64,000 nucleotides of DNA from Advenella incenata (GTDB taxonomy: Bacteria; Pseudomonadota; Gammaproteobacteria; Burkholderiales; Burkholderiaceae_B): assembly GCF_004217095.1 (NCBI RefSeq), contig NZ_SHKO01000001.1, forward strand, positions 1,488,001-1,552,000. The letters run 5' to 3'. The notes under the pieces were generated by a model, which saw nothing but the letters and a program-made list of their open reading frames with translations, made no database searches and was not told the DNA's origin. This document shows, piece by piece, positions 43,552-52,506 of this stretch; the stretch's first letter is position 1, and every line of letters starts with the position of its first letter. The position numbers and the translations under genes are program-made.

Positions 43552-44997
43552 ATGAAGCTTAAGAATGCCAGTCTGCTTAAAGACAAATGTTATATCAACG
43601 GTAAATGGATCGGTGGCAAGGAGGTCATCGAGGTGACCAATCCGGCAACCGGCAAGCGCGTTGGCACGGTACCCAAACTGGGTAAAAAGGAAACGGCAGA
43701 GGCCATCAAGGGGGCCGATAAGGCCTGGCCGGCATGGAAGGGGCTGACGGCCAAAGAGCGTGCGGCCATTCTTCGCAAGTGGTTCACGCTAATCAATGAA
43801 AATGCGGATGACCTGGCTTACATCATGACATCCGAGCAGGGCAAACCCTTGGCCGAAGCAAAAGGCGAAGTCACCTACGCCGCCTCGTTCGTCGAATGGT
43901 TTGCCGAAGAGGCCAAGCGTGTCTATGGCGATACGATCCCTGCGCCGCAAAATTCCCAGCGCATTGTCGTGACCAAGGAACCTATCGGCGTATGTGCCGC
44001 CATCACACCCTGGAATTTCCCGGCGGCGATGATTACCCGCAAGGTAGCGCCTGCGCTGGCCGCCGGCTGCACGGTCGTGATCAAGCCGGCATCGCAAACC
44101 CCGCTTACCGCATTGGCGTTGATCGAACTGGCCGAACAGGCGGGCATTCCACCTGGCGTTATGTCTCTTATTACCGGTAATTCATCTGAAATTGGCACGG
44201 AGCTGTGCACTAACCCGCTGGTGCGCAAGGTCAGTTTTACAGGATCAACTGAAGTGGGGCGCCTTCTGATGGAGCAGTCGGCCAGCACCATCAAGAAAGT
44301 GTCCATGGAGCTGGGCGGCAATGCGCCATTCATCGTTTTTGACGACGCCGACATTGATGCGGCGGTCGAAGGCGCCATGATTTCCAAATACCGGAATGCC
44401 GGTCAGACCTGCGTATGCGCCAACCGTATCTATGTGCAAAAAGGCGTGTACAAGGAATTTGTCAAAAAACTGGTAGCTGCAGTTGAAAAACTGGTCGTGG
44501 GCGACGGCACCGGCAAGAATGTGCAGATTGGTCCGCTGATCGACGAGAAGGCGGTGGAAAAAGTGGAAAGCCACATCAGCGATGCCCTGGGACACAAGGC
44601 CAAGGTTCTGACGGGCGGTAAACGCAGCAAGCTGGGCGGGTTGTTTTTTGAACCTACGGTCATCGGTGGTGCCACGCAGGATATGGCGTTTGCCCGTGAA
44701 GAGACATTCGGCCCACTGGCGCCGGTGTTCAAATTCGAAACGGACGAAGATGTCATCAAAATGGCTAACGATACCGAGTTCGGCCTGGCTGCCTATTTTT
44801 ATGCGCGCGATCTGGGACGTGTCTGGCGGGTTGCAGAGCAGCTGGAATACGGCATTGTCGGTATCAATACGGGTCTGATTTCGACCGAAGTAGCCCCGTT
44901 CGGCGGCGTCAAGCAATCCGGTCTGGGTCGTGAAGGCTCGCACTACGGTATCGACGATTACCTGGTCATCAAGTATATGTTGATGGGCGGTATCTGA
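43552..44997 (+). CDS. gabD: NAD(P)-dependent succinate-semialdehyde dehydrogenase
   Basis: An 481-residue aldehyde dehydrogenase. EPIGVCAAITPWNFPAAMITRKVAPALAAGC, VSFTGSTEVGRLLMEQ, the catalytic Glu in MELGGNAPFIVFDDAD and the Cys in NAGQTCVCANRIYVQKG are intact, and the EVAPFGGVKQSGLGREG end is that of GabD-type enzymes. It turns succinate semialdehyde into succinate (GABA shunt); other semialdehydes are possible. The start is ATG 43552 with GGGAG seven bases upstream; an in-frame start at 43429 would add 41 unrelated residues. The aldolase gene follows after 88 nt. Confidence 0.93.
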   Translation: MKLKNASLLKDKCYINGKWIGGKEVIEVTNPATGKRVGTVPKLGKKETAEAIKGADKAWPAWKGLTAKERAAILRKWFTLINENADDLAYIMTSEQGKPLAEAKGEVTYAASFVEWFAEEAKRVYGDTIPAPQNSQRIVVTKEPIGVCAAITPWNFPAAMITRKVAPALAAGCTVVIKPASQTPLTALALIELAEQAGIPPGVMSLITGNSSEIGTELCTNPLVRKVSFTGSTEVGRLLMEQSASTIKKVSMELGGNAPFIVFDDADIDAAVEGAMISKYRNAGQTCVCANRIYVQKGVYKEFVKKLVAAVEKLVVGDGTGKNVQIGPLIDEKAVEKVESHISDALGHKAKVLTGGKRSKLGGLFFEPTVIGGATQDMAFAREETFGPLAPVFKFETDEDVIKMANDTEFGLAAYFYARDLGRVWRVAEQLEYGIVGINTGLISTEVAPFGGVKQSGLGREGSHYGIDDYLVIKYMLMGGI

Positions 44998-45085
44998 TAA
45001 AACCCTGCGCCCGGTATGCAAGTGGCAGCCGGGCATTTAACATTCATTAGTCAATATTCTATTAACCGAGCAGATACGTCTTAAC

Positions 45086-45847
45086 ATGAAACAGCAGATA
45101 CCCAATACCTTTCGCCAGAAATTGCTGGCCCGTGAAACACTCATCGGCACGTGGCTGAGCACCACCAGTCCCATGCTTGCTGAAGTGGCGGGCGTTTGCG
45201 GTTATGACTGGCTGCTGCTGGATGGCGAGCATGCGCCCAACGATATCCCTTCGCTGACCGCTCAGCTGCAGGCCATCAACTCCAGCAACAGTGCGGGTAT
45301 CGGCCGTCCGCCTGTCAATGACCAGACCTTGATCAAGCAGTATCTGGATATCGGTTTTTACAACTTGCTGATTCCGTTCATTGAGTCTGGCGAGCAGGCT
45401 GAATATGCCGTGGCGGCAACCCGCTATCCGCCGGCAGGGGTACGTGGCGTTGCCGGCATGACCCGGGCCAGTGCCTATGGCACCGAGGCAGATTATTTCA
45501 AGCAGGTCAATGACCATATCGGCGTGATCTTGCAAATTGAGAGCCGTGCGGGCGTGGAAGCGGTAGAAGACATTGTTGCCGTAGATGGCGTGGATGCCAT
45601 ATTCATTGGTCCTTCCGATCTGTCGGCCGCATATGGGTATCTGGGGCAACCGCAGCATCCAGAAGTGCAACAGGCCATTGCCCATGTTCATAAAGTGGCC
45701 GCCGCCGCCGGCAAAGCCAGTGGTATCCTTGCGGTCGTGCCGGATGAGGCTGCCGCTTATATCCAGCAGGGCTTTAGCTTCGTGGGTGTTGGCGTTGATC
45801 TTTCCGTCTATAAAAATGCCTTGATGAGCTTGCGCAACCGGTTTTAA
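45086..45847 (+). CDS. HpcH/HpaI-family class II aldolase (2-keto-3-deoxy-acid aldolase type)
   Basis: A 253-residue metal-dependent aldolase. GTWLSTTSPMLAEVAGVCGYDWLLLDGEHAPND carries the catalytic His; FYNLLIPFIESGEQAEYAVAATRYPPAGVRG, LQIESRAGVEAVEDIVAVDGVDAIFIGPSDLSAAYG with the metal-binding Glu and Asp are the signature blocks. It cleaves 2-keto-3-deoxy sugar acids or 4-hydroxy-2-oxoheptanedioate to pyruvate and an aldehyde such as succinate semialdehyde, which would explain its placement right after gabD. Inference: the two may act in sequence. Confidence 0.9.
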   Translation: MKQQIPNTFRQKLLARETLIGTWLSTTSPMLAEVAGVCGYDWLLLDGEHAPNDIPSLTAQLQAINSSNSAGIGRPPVNDQTLIKQYLDIGFYNLLIPFIESGEQAEYAVAATRYPPAGVRGVAGMTRASAYGTEADYFKQVNDHIGVILQIESRAGVEAVEDIVAVDGVDAIFIGPSDLSAAYGYLGQPQHPEVQQAIAHVHKVAAAAGKASGILAVVPDEAAAYIQQGFSFVGVGVDLSVYKNALMSLRNRF

Positions 45848-45905
45848 TCGCGGTGTAGCGCCAGTGTCATAGCGGCGTTTTATAGTAAGTCTATAAACGA
45901 GGATA

Positions 45906-47102
45906 GTGACAAGTTTGAAACTTAGGACAATTTTTGCTAGCTTTATTTCTTTTCTGATTTTTCCTGCCGGCTCATTGTCCGCCCAAACCATCACATATGC
46001 AATGGGCGATGATGCGCCGCGCAGTGTGCAGACTGTTAGCCCCGAGAGTGCATCGGGGGCTGCGACCGAGCTGCAGCCCGCCTGGCCATTCGATCCGGAA
46101 AAAAACAAAATTATCCTGCTTCCAGTGGATGAACCAATCGATGCACCTGTGCCTGGAGAGGCCGTGCCGCTTGAGCAACTGGTTACTGCCGATGCGTTGC
46201 GTGGCGTAGACAACTGGGAAAATTATCAGTACGAATCTGGTGGCGGTCCGTTCATGACGAACCCGGGCGCCGTCGAGTTGCGCAGGCCTTCATCCAGAAT
46301 AACGCTCAAGCCCGTGCAAAATTTTTCCACCGGTACGCGCAGCTGGAATCTGACGACCGAGGACCGAAACCGGATCTCACTGGGGTCCAATCAGGTCGTG
46401 AACCCGATCGGCCAGAGTGGCTTTCGAATCGGCGGCATGCAGTTGAGCCGACAGCCGGATGGCACGCAGGACAATTGGTTTATCGATAGTAACCAGTTGG
46501 CCTATTCCACGGCGGCGGGGGCCATGGATTATTCGGCTGCCTCTGGCGATAATGCCAGCTTTCACTTCGGCAGTGGCGCCGCCAATACCGCTGTGCGCTA
46601 TGGATTGAGCGATTCGGCTTCGGTAGACACGCAAGTGCAATTGGCCCGCTCGCTCAAGAACGTTGGCCTTGGCGCCAGCTACGCCCTGGATGACATGGGT
46701 GATTTGCGACTGACCGTGAATGCGGGCAAGTACGAGGACGATTCAAACTGGCGCTCAATGTTTGCCTATCGGGCCAAAGTGTTCGATCTGGCCACCTTGC
46801 AGTTCTCCAACGAGCTGACCAGCGCTCACTACATGGATTTGTCCAGGCTGTCGCAGGATCCGTTGTCGGACCGCGCCATTCGCAACCAGGTCAAGCTGAC
46901 CTATCCGCTGGATACGCAGTCGCAAGTGTCGGGCACGTTTGAAAACAGCCGGGTGTTTAACGGTGCTTCAGAACAGCGCTTCGGTGTGGAACAAAGCTAC
47001 AAGCTGGAGTCGGTTCTGCTCAAATTGAAGGCACAACGCGCCGTGAACAGCGACAACGGCTTATTGCAGTTCAATGTGGATATTCCCATCGGCGGCCCGT
47101 AA
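45906..47102 (+). CDS. Exported protein of unknown function, probably outer-membrane associated
   Basis: A 398-residue protein I do not recognise. A signal peptide is likely (TIFASFISFLIFPAGSLSAQ), after which come about 115 residues of low-complexity-like acidic/Pro segments and then a region rich in alternating polar/hydrophobic strands (TRSWNLTTEDRNRISLGSNQV, NASFHFGSGAANTAVRYGL, RLTVNAGKYEDD, NQVKLTYPLDTQ, ending LLQFNVDIPIGGP), as in small porin-like barrels. The start is GTG 45906 after GAGGATA, or TTG 45915. It stands alone 58 nt after the aldolase gene. Confidence 0.6.
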   Translation: MTSLKLRTIFASFISFLIFPAGSLSAQTITYAMGDDAPRSVQTVSPESASGAATELQPAWPFDPEKNKIILLPVDEPIDAPVPGEAVPLEQLVTADALRGVDNWENYQYESGGGPFMTNPGAVELRRPSSRITLKPVQNFSTGTRSWNLTTEDRNRISLGSNQVVNPIGQSGFRIGGMQLSRQPDGTQDNWFIDSNQLAYSTAAGAMDYSAASGDNASFHFGSGAANTAVRYGLSDSASVDTQVQLARSLKNVGLGASYALDDMGDLRLTVNAGKYEDDSNWRSMFAYRAKVFDLATLQFSNELTSAHYMDLSRLSQDPLSDRAIRNQVKLTYPLDTQSQVSGTFENSRVFNGASEQRFGVEQSYKLESVLLKLKAQRAVNSDNGLLQFNVDIPIGGP

Positions 47103-47187
47103 TGCAGCCGTTAAATGGCAACCCTTCGTTCCCGGCCCATTACGTGGCTCTTAATGTGCTCCATAACAGTAGCCCATAATGTAGCCG

Positions 47188-47213
47188 AAAAAAAAGGAGG
47201 CTTTTGCCCCCTT
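47188..47213 (-). terminator. Terminator of the glycosyltransferase gene
   Basis: Read leftward, AAGGGGGC pairs with GCCTCCTT (one G-T wobble) around AAAA and is followed by a run of Ts (A-run 47188-47195 on the plus strand). It begins 6 nt after the stop of the leftward gene. Confidence 0.85.
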
Positions 47214-47218
47214 CGAGT

Positions 47219-48385
47219 TCAGTCGGTGGTGCTGGCAGAGGGCAGGGGCGCCTGTTCTGCGATCTCGTTTTGCGCCAGGATGCGCGCGAGAATGTCGGGT
47301 ACTTCGAATACGGCCTGGTTGTCTTGCGCTTTAACCCGTTGCCGATAGCTATCGAGATTTTCCAGTAAGTAATGCACCGCCGTGTTGATTTTCGCAAAGC
47401 TGGGCAGCACAATGCCCAAGCCGTTCTTCGTGACCCATTCGCCGTTATAGCGCTCCTGGATCATGGTCCATTTGTTGCAGACGATAATGACGGGCATATC
47501 TTTGCGGATGGCTTCACTGATGCTACCGGGGCCGGGCTTGCCGATAAAGAAATCGGCCATTTCCATGAAGATGGGCATTTGCGTGGTGAACCCTTCCACC
47601 AGCTTGTGCGCGCGCGTCTGCATCTTGCTGATTTTCTTGGCCAGCGCCGCGTTGTGGCCGCAAATGTAGATCATCTGTACATCAGACAGTTGTTTGGCGA
47701 TCTTGATCATGGTCTTTGAACCGTGACCGCCGAACATGACCAGGCCCACCGGTTTGTCCGGATCAAAGCCTGCTGCGATCAACTGTTCGCGGCGATCGAT
47801 CTCGGGCTTTTTGTAGAAATCAGGATGCAGCAGCATACCCGAGCTTGCATGGATATGGGAATCGGGATGGCCTGCGGCACGCGCTTGTTCCAGTGCCTTG
47901 TCCGTACCGCAGATGAAATGTTGTTGCTGGTTCTTTTCAATCCAGAAATGGGGTGCATTGTCAGCCAGATCGGTCAGAATCGTGACATAAGGCACGCCTG
48001 GCAGCGATGAAACCAAGCTTTCGTACATGGCCCGGTTGAAATTGGGGACCAGCGAGACTACCATGTCTGGCTCGGTTTCAATCCAGTGTTCCTGCAGCCG
48101 TTTGACCATCACCTGGTGGGTCAGCCGGATAAATGCCTGCAGAATACGCAGTTCCGGCGTCATGGCCATGGTCCAGCCTTTGGCCAGTTGCCGATTATAA
48201 AATTCCTCGGGAGCGACGCCGGTAACCCGTTTATATACCTGCCGTGAATCGAGTACTTCAAACAGGTTGACGAGCCTGACGTTCCAGTGAGGATGGCTGT
48301 TTTTCAGCACCGCCTCAAGGGCCCGGGCCGATGCCCGATGACCGCCGCCCGCATTGAAATAGATCAAGTCAATATTTTTATTCAT
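47219..48385 (-). CDS. MGDG-synthase-like glycosyltransferase (GT28 family)
   Basis: A 388-residue GT-B glycosyltransferase. The N-terminal domain opens IDLIYFNAGGGHRASARALEAVL, as in plant and bacterial mono-galactosyl/glucosyl-diacylglycerol synthases; the C-terminal nucleotide-sugar domain has GLVMFGGHGSKTMIKIA, IYICGHNAALAKKI and the donor-binding FFIGKPGPGSISEAI. MurG and lipid glycosyltransferases share this fold. There is no membrane anchor, so it should be a peripheral membrane enzyme making a glycolipid, possibly under phosphate limitation (family knowledge). The gene is monocistronic with its own terminator. Confidence 0.85.
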   Translation of the reverse strand: MNKNIDLIYFNAGGGHRASARALEAVLKNSHPHWNVRLVNLFEVLDSRQVYKRVTGVAPEEFYNRQLAKGWTMAMTPELRILQAFIRLTHQVMVKRLQEHWIETEPDMVVSLVPNFNRAMYESLVSSLPGVPYVTILTDLADNAPHFWIEKNQQQHFICGTDKALEQARAAGHPDSHIHASSGMLLHPDFYKKPEIDRREQLIAAGFDPDKPVGLVMFGGHGSKTMIKIAKQLSDVQMIYICGHNAALAKKISKMQTRAHKLVEGFTTQMPIFMEMADFFIGKPGPGSISEAIRKDMPVIIVCNKWTMIQERYNGEWVTKNGLGIVLPSFAKINTAVHYLLENLDSYRQRVKAQDNQAVFEVPDILARILAQNEIAEQAPLPSASTTD

Positions 48386-48604
48386 AAATGGCTTTCTCTC
48401 AATGGTTCAGATGAACAGTTTATGACCGTATTGTGGCATGAATATGAATTGACGCAAATTATAAAATGTGTCGGACTGATACGAATAGAGAAAGCTACTG
48501 CGCGGTCTTGCAGGTAAAGGCGTACAAGCGCTCGCCATGTCGAAACAGGCTTGCCTTTTTGGCCGCCAGGCTGTTTGCGGGCGCAGCACTTTTCCTCGGT
48601 CGAT

Positions 48605-48634
48605 AAAAAACCCGGCTGCCTGGGGCAACCGGGT
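48605..48634 (-). terminator. Terminator of mmsA
   Basis: Read leftward, ACCCGGTTGCC and GGCAGCCGGGT pair over 11 bp (one G-T wobble, CCAG loop) and end in TTTTTT. It lies 31 nt past the mmsA stop codon. Confidence 0.88.
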
Positions 48635-48664
48635 CGGTATAAATGCAATTATGTTGATAAAACG

Positions 48665-50158
48665 CTATTTTTGCGCGATGGTGGTGTTGACACCCGTATC
48701 ATGCGAAGCCCAGCGCGCGGTAATCGACTTGGTCTGGGTCCAGAACATGACCGCCTGCTTGCCGTTAGGCCCCAGATCGCCCAGTTTGGAGCCGCGCGAA
48801 CCGGTGAAGCTGAACCATGCGACGGGAACCGGGATCGGAATATTGATGCCGATCTGTCCCACATCGATATTGTTCTGGAAATAGCGCGCATTGCCGCCGC
48901 TTTGCGTGAATACGGCAACGCCATTGCCATTCGGATTGCGGTTGACGAACTCCACGGCTTCTTCCAAAGTATCGACGCACACGATGCACAGGACCGGGCC
49001 GAAAACTTCTTCGCGATAAATCGCCATATTCTCTTTGACATCGGAAAAAATGGTTGGGCCAATGAAGTTGCCGTCTTTATAGTCGCTGACAACGACGTTG
49101 CGGCCATCCAGCAGCAAGGTGGCTTTTTCGTCTATGCCGCTCTGGATCAGCTGTGCGACGCGCTGCTTTGCGCGGGGCGAGACCAGCGGGCCCAGATCTG
49201 CCTGGCGATCAATGCCGGCATTGACTTTCAGACCTTTGGATTTTTCTACAAACTCGTCAATCCATTCGCGGGCCTGGCCCACCATGACGGCTACCGACGT
49301 GGCCATGCATCTCTGACCCGCTGCGCCGAATGCGGCGCCGACCAGTTGGTTAAGGGCCACTTCCTTATCGGCATCGGGCAGGATGACGCAGTGATTCTTG
49401 GCGCCCATCATGGCCTGGCAGCGTTTGCCTGCATTGGATGCGCGCTGATAAATCTGCGTGCCCACATGCGTGGAACCGATAAACGACACTGCTTTTACAT
49501 CTGGATGTTCGCAAAGCCGGTTGGCCACGTCCGGGCCACCGTGTACTACATTGAGCACGCCGGGTGGCAGGCCCGCTTCGTGCGCCAGTTCAGCCAGATA
49601 CAGCGATGCGCTGGGGTCCTGTTCTGATGGTTTCAGCACAAATGTGTTGCCGCAGGCCACCGCAATGGGAAACATGAAGCAGGGCAGCATGACCGGGAAA
49701 TTGAAAGCGGTAATCCCGACACACACACCAAGTGGCTGAATCAAGGTATATACATCGATTCCGGTGCCGGCGTTTTCTGCATATTCTCCCATCTGCAGGC
49801 TGACGATTGAACATGCGTGTTCGATGACTTCAAGACCACGGCCCACTTCACCTTCTGCATCGGGCAGCGTTTTGCCATGCTCCAGCGTGATCAGTTCGGC
49901 CAGTTTTGCCGTGTTGTCGCGTACCAGTTGCTGCAGTTTGAGCATGACGCGCATGCGGTTGCCCTGGCTGGTATTGCGCCAGGTCGCAAATGCGGCCTTG
50001 GCGCTGGCAACCGCCTCATCCACTTCCGAGATCGGCGCCAGCGGGACGCGGGCCACCACTTCCTGGTTGGCCGGGTTAACGACATCCAGCCAATCCTTGG
50101 CCGAAGACTGGACTTTTTTTCCGTTGATCAGCAGCGGAATATTGGGTATGGCACTCAT
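48665..50158 (-). CDS. mmsA: Methylmalonate-semialdehyde dehydrogenase (CoA-acylating)
   Basis: A 497-residue aldehyde dehydrogenase that converts methylmalonate or malonate semialdehyde plus CoA to propionyl- or acetyl-CoA. PLGVCVGITAFNFPVMLPCFMFPIAVACGN, FIGSTHVGTQIYQRA, and the catalytic Cys in GAAGQRCMATSVAVMVG are MmsA-specific (no general-base Glu is required in this group, and the usual ELGGK motif is replaced by MMGAKNH). AAAGGA precedes the ATG. It is 12 nt downstream of a LivK-type receptor gene and under a LysR gene transcribed the other way, suggesting a valine, beta-alanine or inositol-type pathway. Confidence 0.95.
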   Translation of the reverse strand: MSAIPNIPLLINGKKVQSSAKDWLDVVNPANQEVVARVPLAPISEVDEAVASAKAAFATWRNTSQGNRMRVMLKLQQLVRDNTAKLAELITLEHGKTLPDAEGEVGRGLEVIEHACSIVSLQMGEYAENAGTGIDVYTLIQPLGVCVGITAFNFPVMLPCFMFPIAVACGNTFVLKPSEQDPSASLYLAELAHEAGLPPGVLNVVHGGPDVANRLCEHPDVKAVSFIGSTHVGTQIYQRASNAGKRCQAMMGAKNHCVILPDADKEVALNQLVGAAFGAAGQRCMATSVAVMVGQAREWIDEFVEKSKGLKVNAGIDRQADLGPLVSPRAKQRVAQLIQSGIDEKATLLLDGRNVVVSDYKDGNFIGPTIFSDVKENMAIYREEVFGPVLCIVCVDTLEEAVEFVNRNPNGNGVAVFTQSGGNARYFQNNIDVGQIGINIPIPVPVAWFSFTGSRGSKLGDLGPNGKQAVMFWTQTKSITARWASHDTGVNTTIAQK

Positions 50159-50170
50159 AACATCAATCCT

Positions 50171-51376
50171 TTAATTTTTTACAAGAGGGCAGGTAGATTC
50201 GGACAGGGGGCTAAATGCTTCTGCAGCCGGAATGGTGGCGATCAGTTTCGAATAGTCCCATTCGCCTTTCTTCTCACCCGGCTTTTTGACTTCGTACAGG
50301 TACATATCGTGAATAACCCGGCCATCGGCACGGATAGAGGCGTTATGCATGATCGGATCCTCGATCGGCAGCTTTCGCATCTGTTCTGCAACCTTGGCGC
50401 CGTCCGTGGTGCCGGCAGCGGCCACGGCTTTGAGGTAATGCAGTACGCTTGAATACACGCCGGCTTGGGTCATGGTGGGTTTCAGGCCTTTATAGGCTTT
50501 GGCAAAGCGCTCGGACCACTGGCGGGTGCCGTCATCAAAGTCCCAGTAAAAGCCGTCCACGTAGGTCAGGCCCTGAGCGTTGTCGTTGCCCAGCGCGCGC
50601 AGGTCCGACAGGAATATCAGCAGCGCAACCAGGCGCTGGTCACCACCACTGACGCCGAACTCCTTAGCCTGCTTGACAGCATTGACCGTGTCCTGGCCGC
50701 CGTTGGCCAAGGCGACAACCTGCGCGCCGCTGCTTTGCGCCTGCAACAGGAACGAGGCATAGTCGCTGTTGTTCAATGGATGGCGCACCTGGCCAACCAC
50801 CGTGCCGCCCAGTTTCTTGACCATTTTCGCGGTATCGGCTTCAAGCGAATGACCAAATGCGTAATCCACTGTCAGAAAGAACCAGGATTTGCCGCCGGCC
50901 TGAACCGTGGCTTTTGCACCGCCCACCGATTGGGAATAGGTATCGAACATCCAGTGAAAGCCCACGGCAGAGCAGGATTTATTGGTCAGGGCAGTGGTGG
51001 CCGGCCCCGAGAACAGCGCAATGCGGTTTTTTTCCCTGGCTACGTTCTGCACCGCCAGCGCTACCGCTGAATTGGTCAGATCGGCAATGGCGGTGACACC
51101 CTGGCGGTCAAACCATTCCCGGGCCTTGGCCGCGCCTACGTCGGCCTTGTTCTGGTTGTCGGCAGACACCAGCTCGATTTTCATGCCCTTGCATGGACCT
51201 GCAAGGCATTCATCGATGGCAAGTTGCGCTGCCGCAACCGAACCGGCGCCGCCCATGGATGCATAGGTGCCCGACATATCGGTAAGCACGCCCACTTTTA
51301 CTTCGGGCGCATCGGCGGCCCAGGCATTAAGCGCCAAGCATGACGCTGCTGCCAGTACTGTTTTCCTGATCAACAT
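50171..51376 (-). CDS. Branched-chain-type ABC transporter solute-binding protein (orphan LivK-like)
   Basis: A 401-residue periplasmic receptor with a signal peptide (MLIRKTVLAAASCLALNAWAA). PEVKVGVLTDMSGTYASMGGAGSVAAAQLAID, SADNQNKADVGAAKAREWF, and QTVDYAFGHSLEADTAKM-like blocks are of the leucine/amide-binding family. No permease or ATPase gene accompanies it, only mmsA 12 nt downstream. The ATG at 51376 (GGAGACCCCTTT upstream) starts the signal peptide; the open frame extends 33 codons further but lacks signal-peptide logic. It could share a permease with another operon, such as the Liv-like transporter near 60-64 kb. Confidence 0.9.
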   Translation of the reverse strand: MLIRKTVLAAASCLALNAWAADAPEVKVGVLTDMSGTYASMGGAGSVAAAQLAIDECLAGPCKGMKIELVSADNQNKADVGAAKAREWFDRQGVTAIADLTNSAVALAVQNVAREKNRIALFSGPATTALTNKSCSAVGFHWMFDTYSQSVGGAKATVQAGGKSWFFLTVDYAFGHSLEADTAKMVKKLGGTVVGQVRHPLNNSDYASFLLQAQSSGAQVVALANGGQDTVNAVKQAKEFGVSGGDQRLVALLIFLSDLRALGNDNAQGLTYVDGFYWDFDDGTRQWSERFAKAYKGLKPTMTQAGVYSSVLHYLKAVAAAGTTDGAKVAEQMRKLPIEDPIMHNASIRADGRVIHDMYLYEVKKPGEKKGEWDYSKLIATIPAAEAFSPLSESTCPLVKN

Positions 51377-51539
51377 AAAGGGGTCTCCTGAATTTTTTAA
51401 TAGTTTTATCGTTTTGTTTGCAAAACGTATCCAGTTTGATGTGTATAAATCAATTTTGCAATAGAATATTTGCACATTTAATGTTCATTTTTGCACAACC
51501 ATTGCATAACCCCGTTACCTAACCTTTACACAACAACGC

Positions 51540-52457
51540 ATGCCTGACTGGGACGATATCCGCTATTTTCTGGAAGTGGCCAGAACACACAGAGCCAGTG
51601 CCGCGGCAGCCCGGCTGGGGGTAGAGCACACCACCGTCACCCGACGCATCGGCCGTCTGGAAGAGGATCTGGGGCAGCTGCTTTTCGATAAATCGCGCAG
51701 CTCCGGATTTACCCTGACGCGCTCGGGGCAGCAACTGCTCACGCATGCAGAGCAGATGGAAACGCATTTATACAATGCGCAGGAGCAGATTCTGGGGGTC
51801 AGCCAGAGTCCGGCCGGGCATGTGCGGGTGGCAGCGACAGAAGCCTTCGGCTCGTGCATTATTGCGCCCCTGTGCGCGCAGTTCCAGAGCCAGTTTCCCG
51901 ACATGACCATAGACGTGCTGCCGGTTCCCCGCTTTGTCAGTCTGACCCGTCGCGAAGCCGATATCGCCATTACCATAGAACGCCCGGCGCGCGGGCCTTA
52001 TGTAACCCGCAAACTGACCGACTATACGCTGTTGCTGTATGGCACTCAGTCCTGCTTTGATCGCTACGGCGTGGTCAATACCGAAGCGGATCTGCATCAT
52101 CATCGTTTTATCAGCTATGTGGATGAGCTGCTGTTCAGCGACCAATTGCGCTATCTTGAGGATATCCTGCCGTTTACCAAACCTGTCATAAAAAGCACAA
52201 GTGTCATTGCGCAATATTACAGTTGTCTGCAAGGCCATGGGCTGGCCATTCTGCCGTGTTTTCTGGCCGGCCAGAATCCGCAGCTTATTCCGGTGCTGCA
52301 GGACAGAATCGGGATCACGCGCAGTTTCTGGATTTACTATCATGAAGAACTGAAACGGCTGAAACGTATTGTGATGCTTTCGGAACACTTATGTGACATC
52401 ATAGGAAATAACCGATTGCTGGTACAGGGCAGGATGCCGGTGCAGCAGGTACAATGA
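51540..52457 (+). CDS. LysR-family transcriptional regulator
   Basis: A 305-residue LTTR. The winged HTH is DDIRYFLEVARTHRASAAAARLGVEHTTVTRRIGRLEEDLGQLLFDKS (about residues 5-52), followed by the periplasmic-binding-protein-like effector domain. TRSGQQLLTHAEQME connects them. It is divergent from the orphan receptor-mmsA operon with a 163-bp intergenic region rich in TTTGCA/TGCAAA-like elements (e.g. TTTGCACA), so it probably controls that operon. The genus-specific effector is unknown. MmsA operons in Pseudomonas use an AraC-type regulator instead. Confidence 0.9.
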   Translation: MPDWDDIRYFLEVARTHRASAAAARLGVEHTTVTRRIGRLEEDLGQLLFDKSRSSGFTLTRSGQQLLTHAEQMETHLYNAQEQILGVSQSPAGHVRVAATEAFGSCIIAPLCAQFQSQFPDMTIDVLPVPRFVSLTRREADIAITIERPARGPYVTRKLTDYTLLLYGTQSCFDRYGVVNTEADLHHHRFISYVDELLFSDQLRYLEDILPFTKPVIKSTSVIAQYYSCLQGHGLAILPCFLAGQNPQLIPVLQDRIGITRSFWIYYHEELKRLKRIVMLSEHLCDIIGNNRLLVQGRMPVQQVQ

Positions 52458-52506
52458 CAATTGAAAAGTGATTTGTGACAACCTGATTTCCAGAAGGAGT
52501 ACATGC

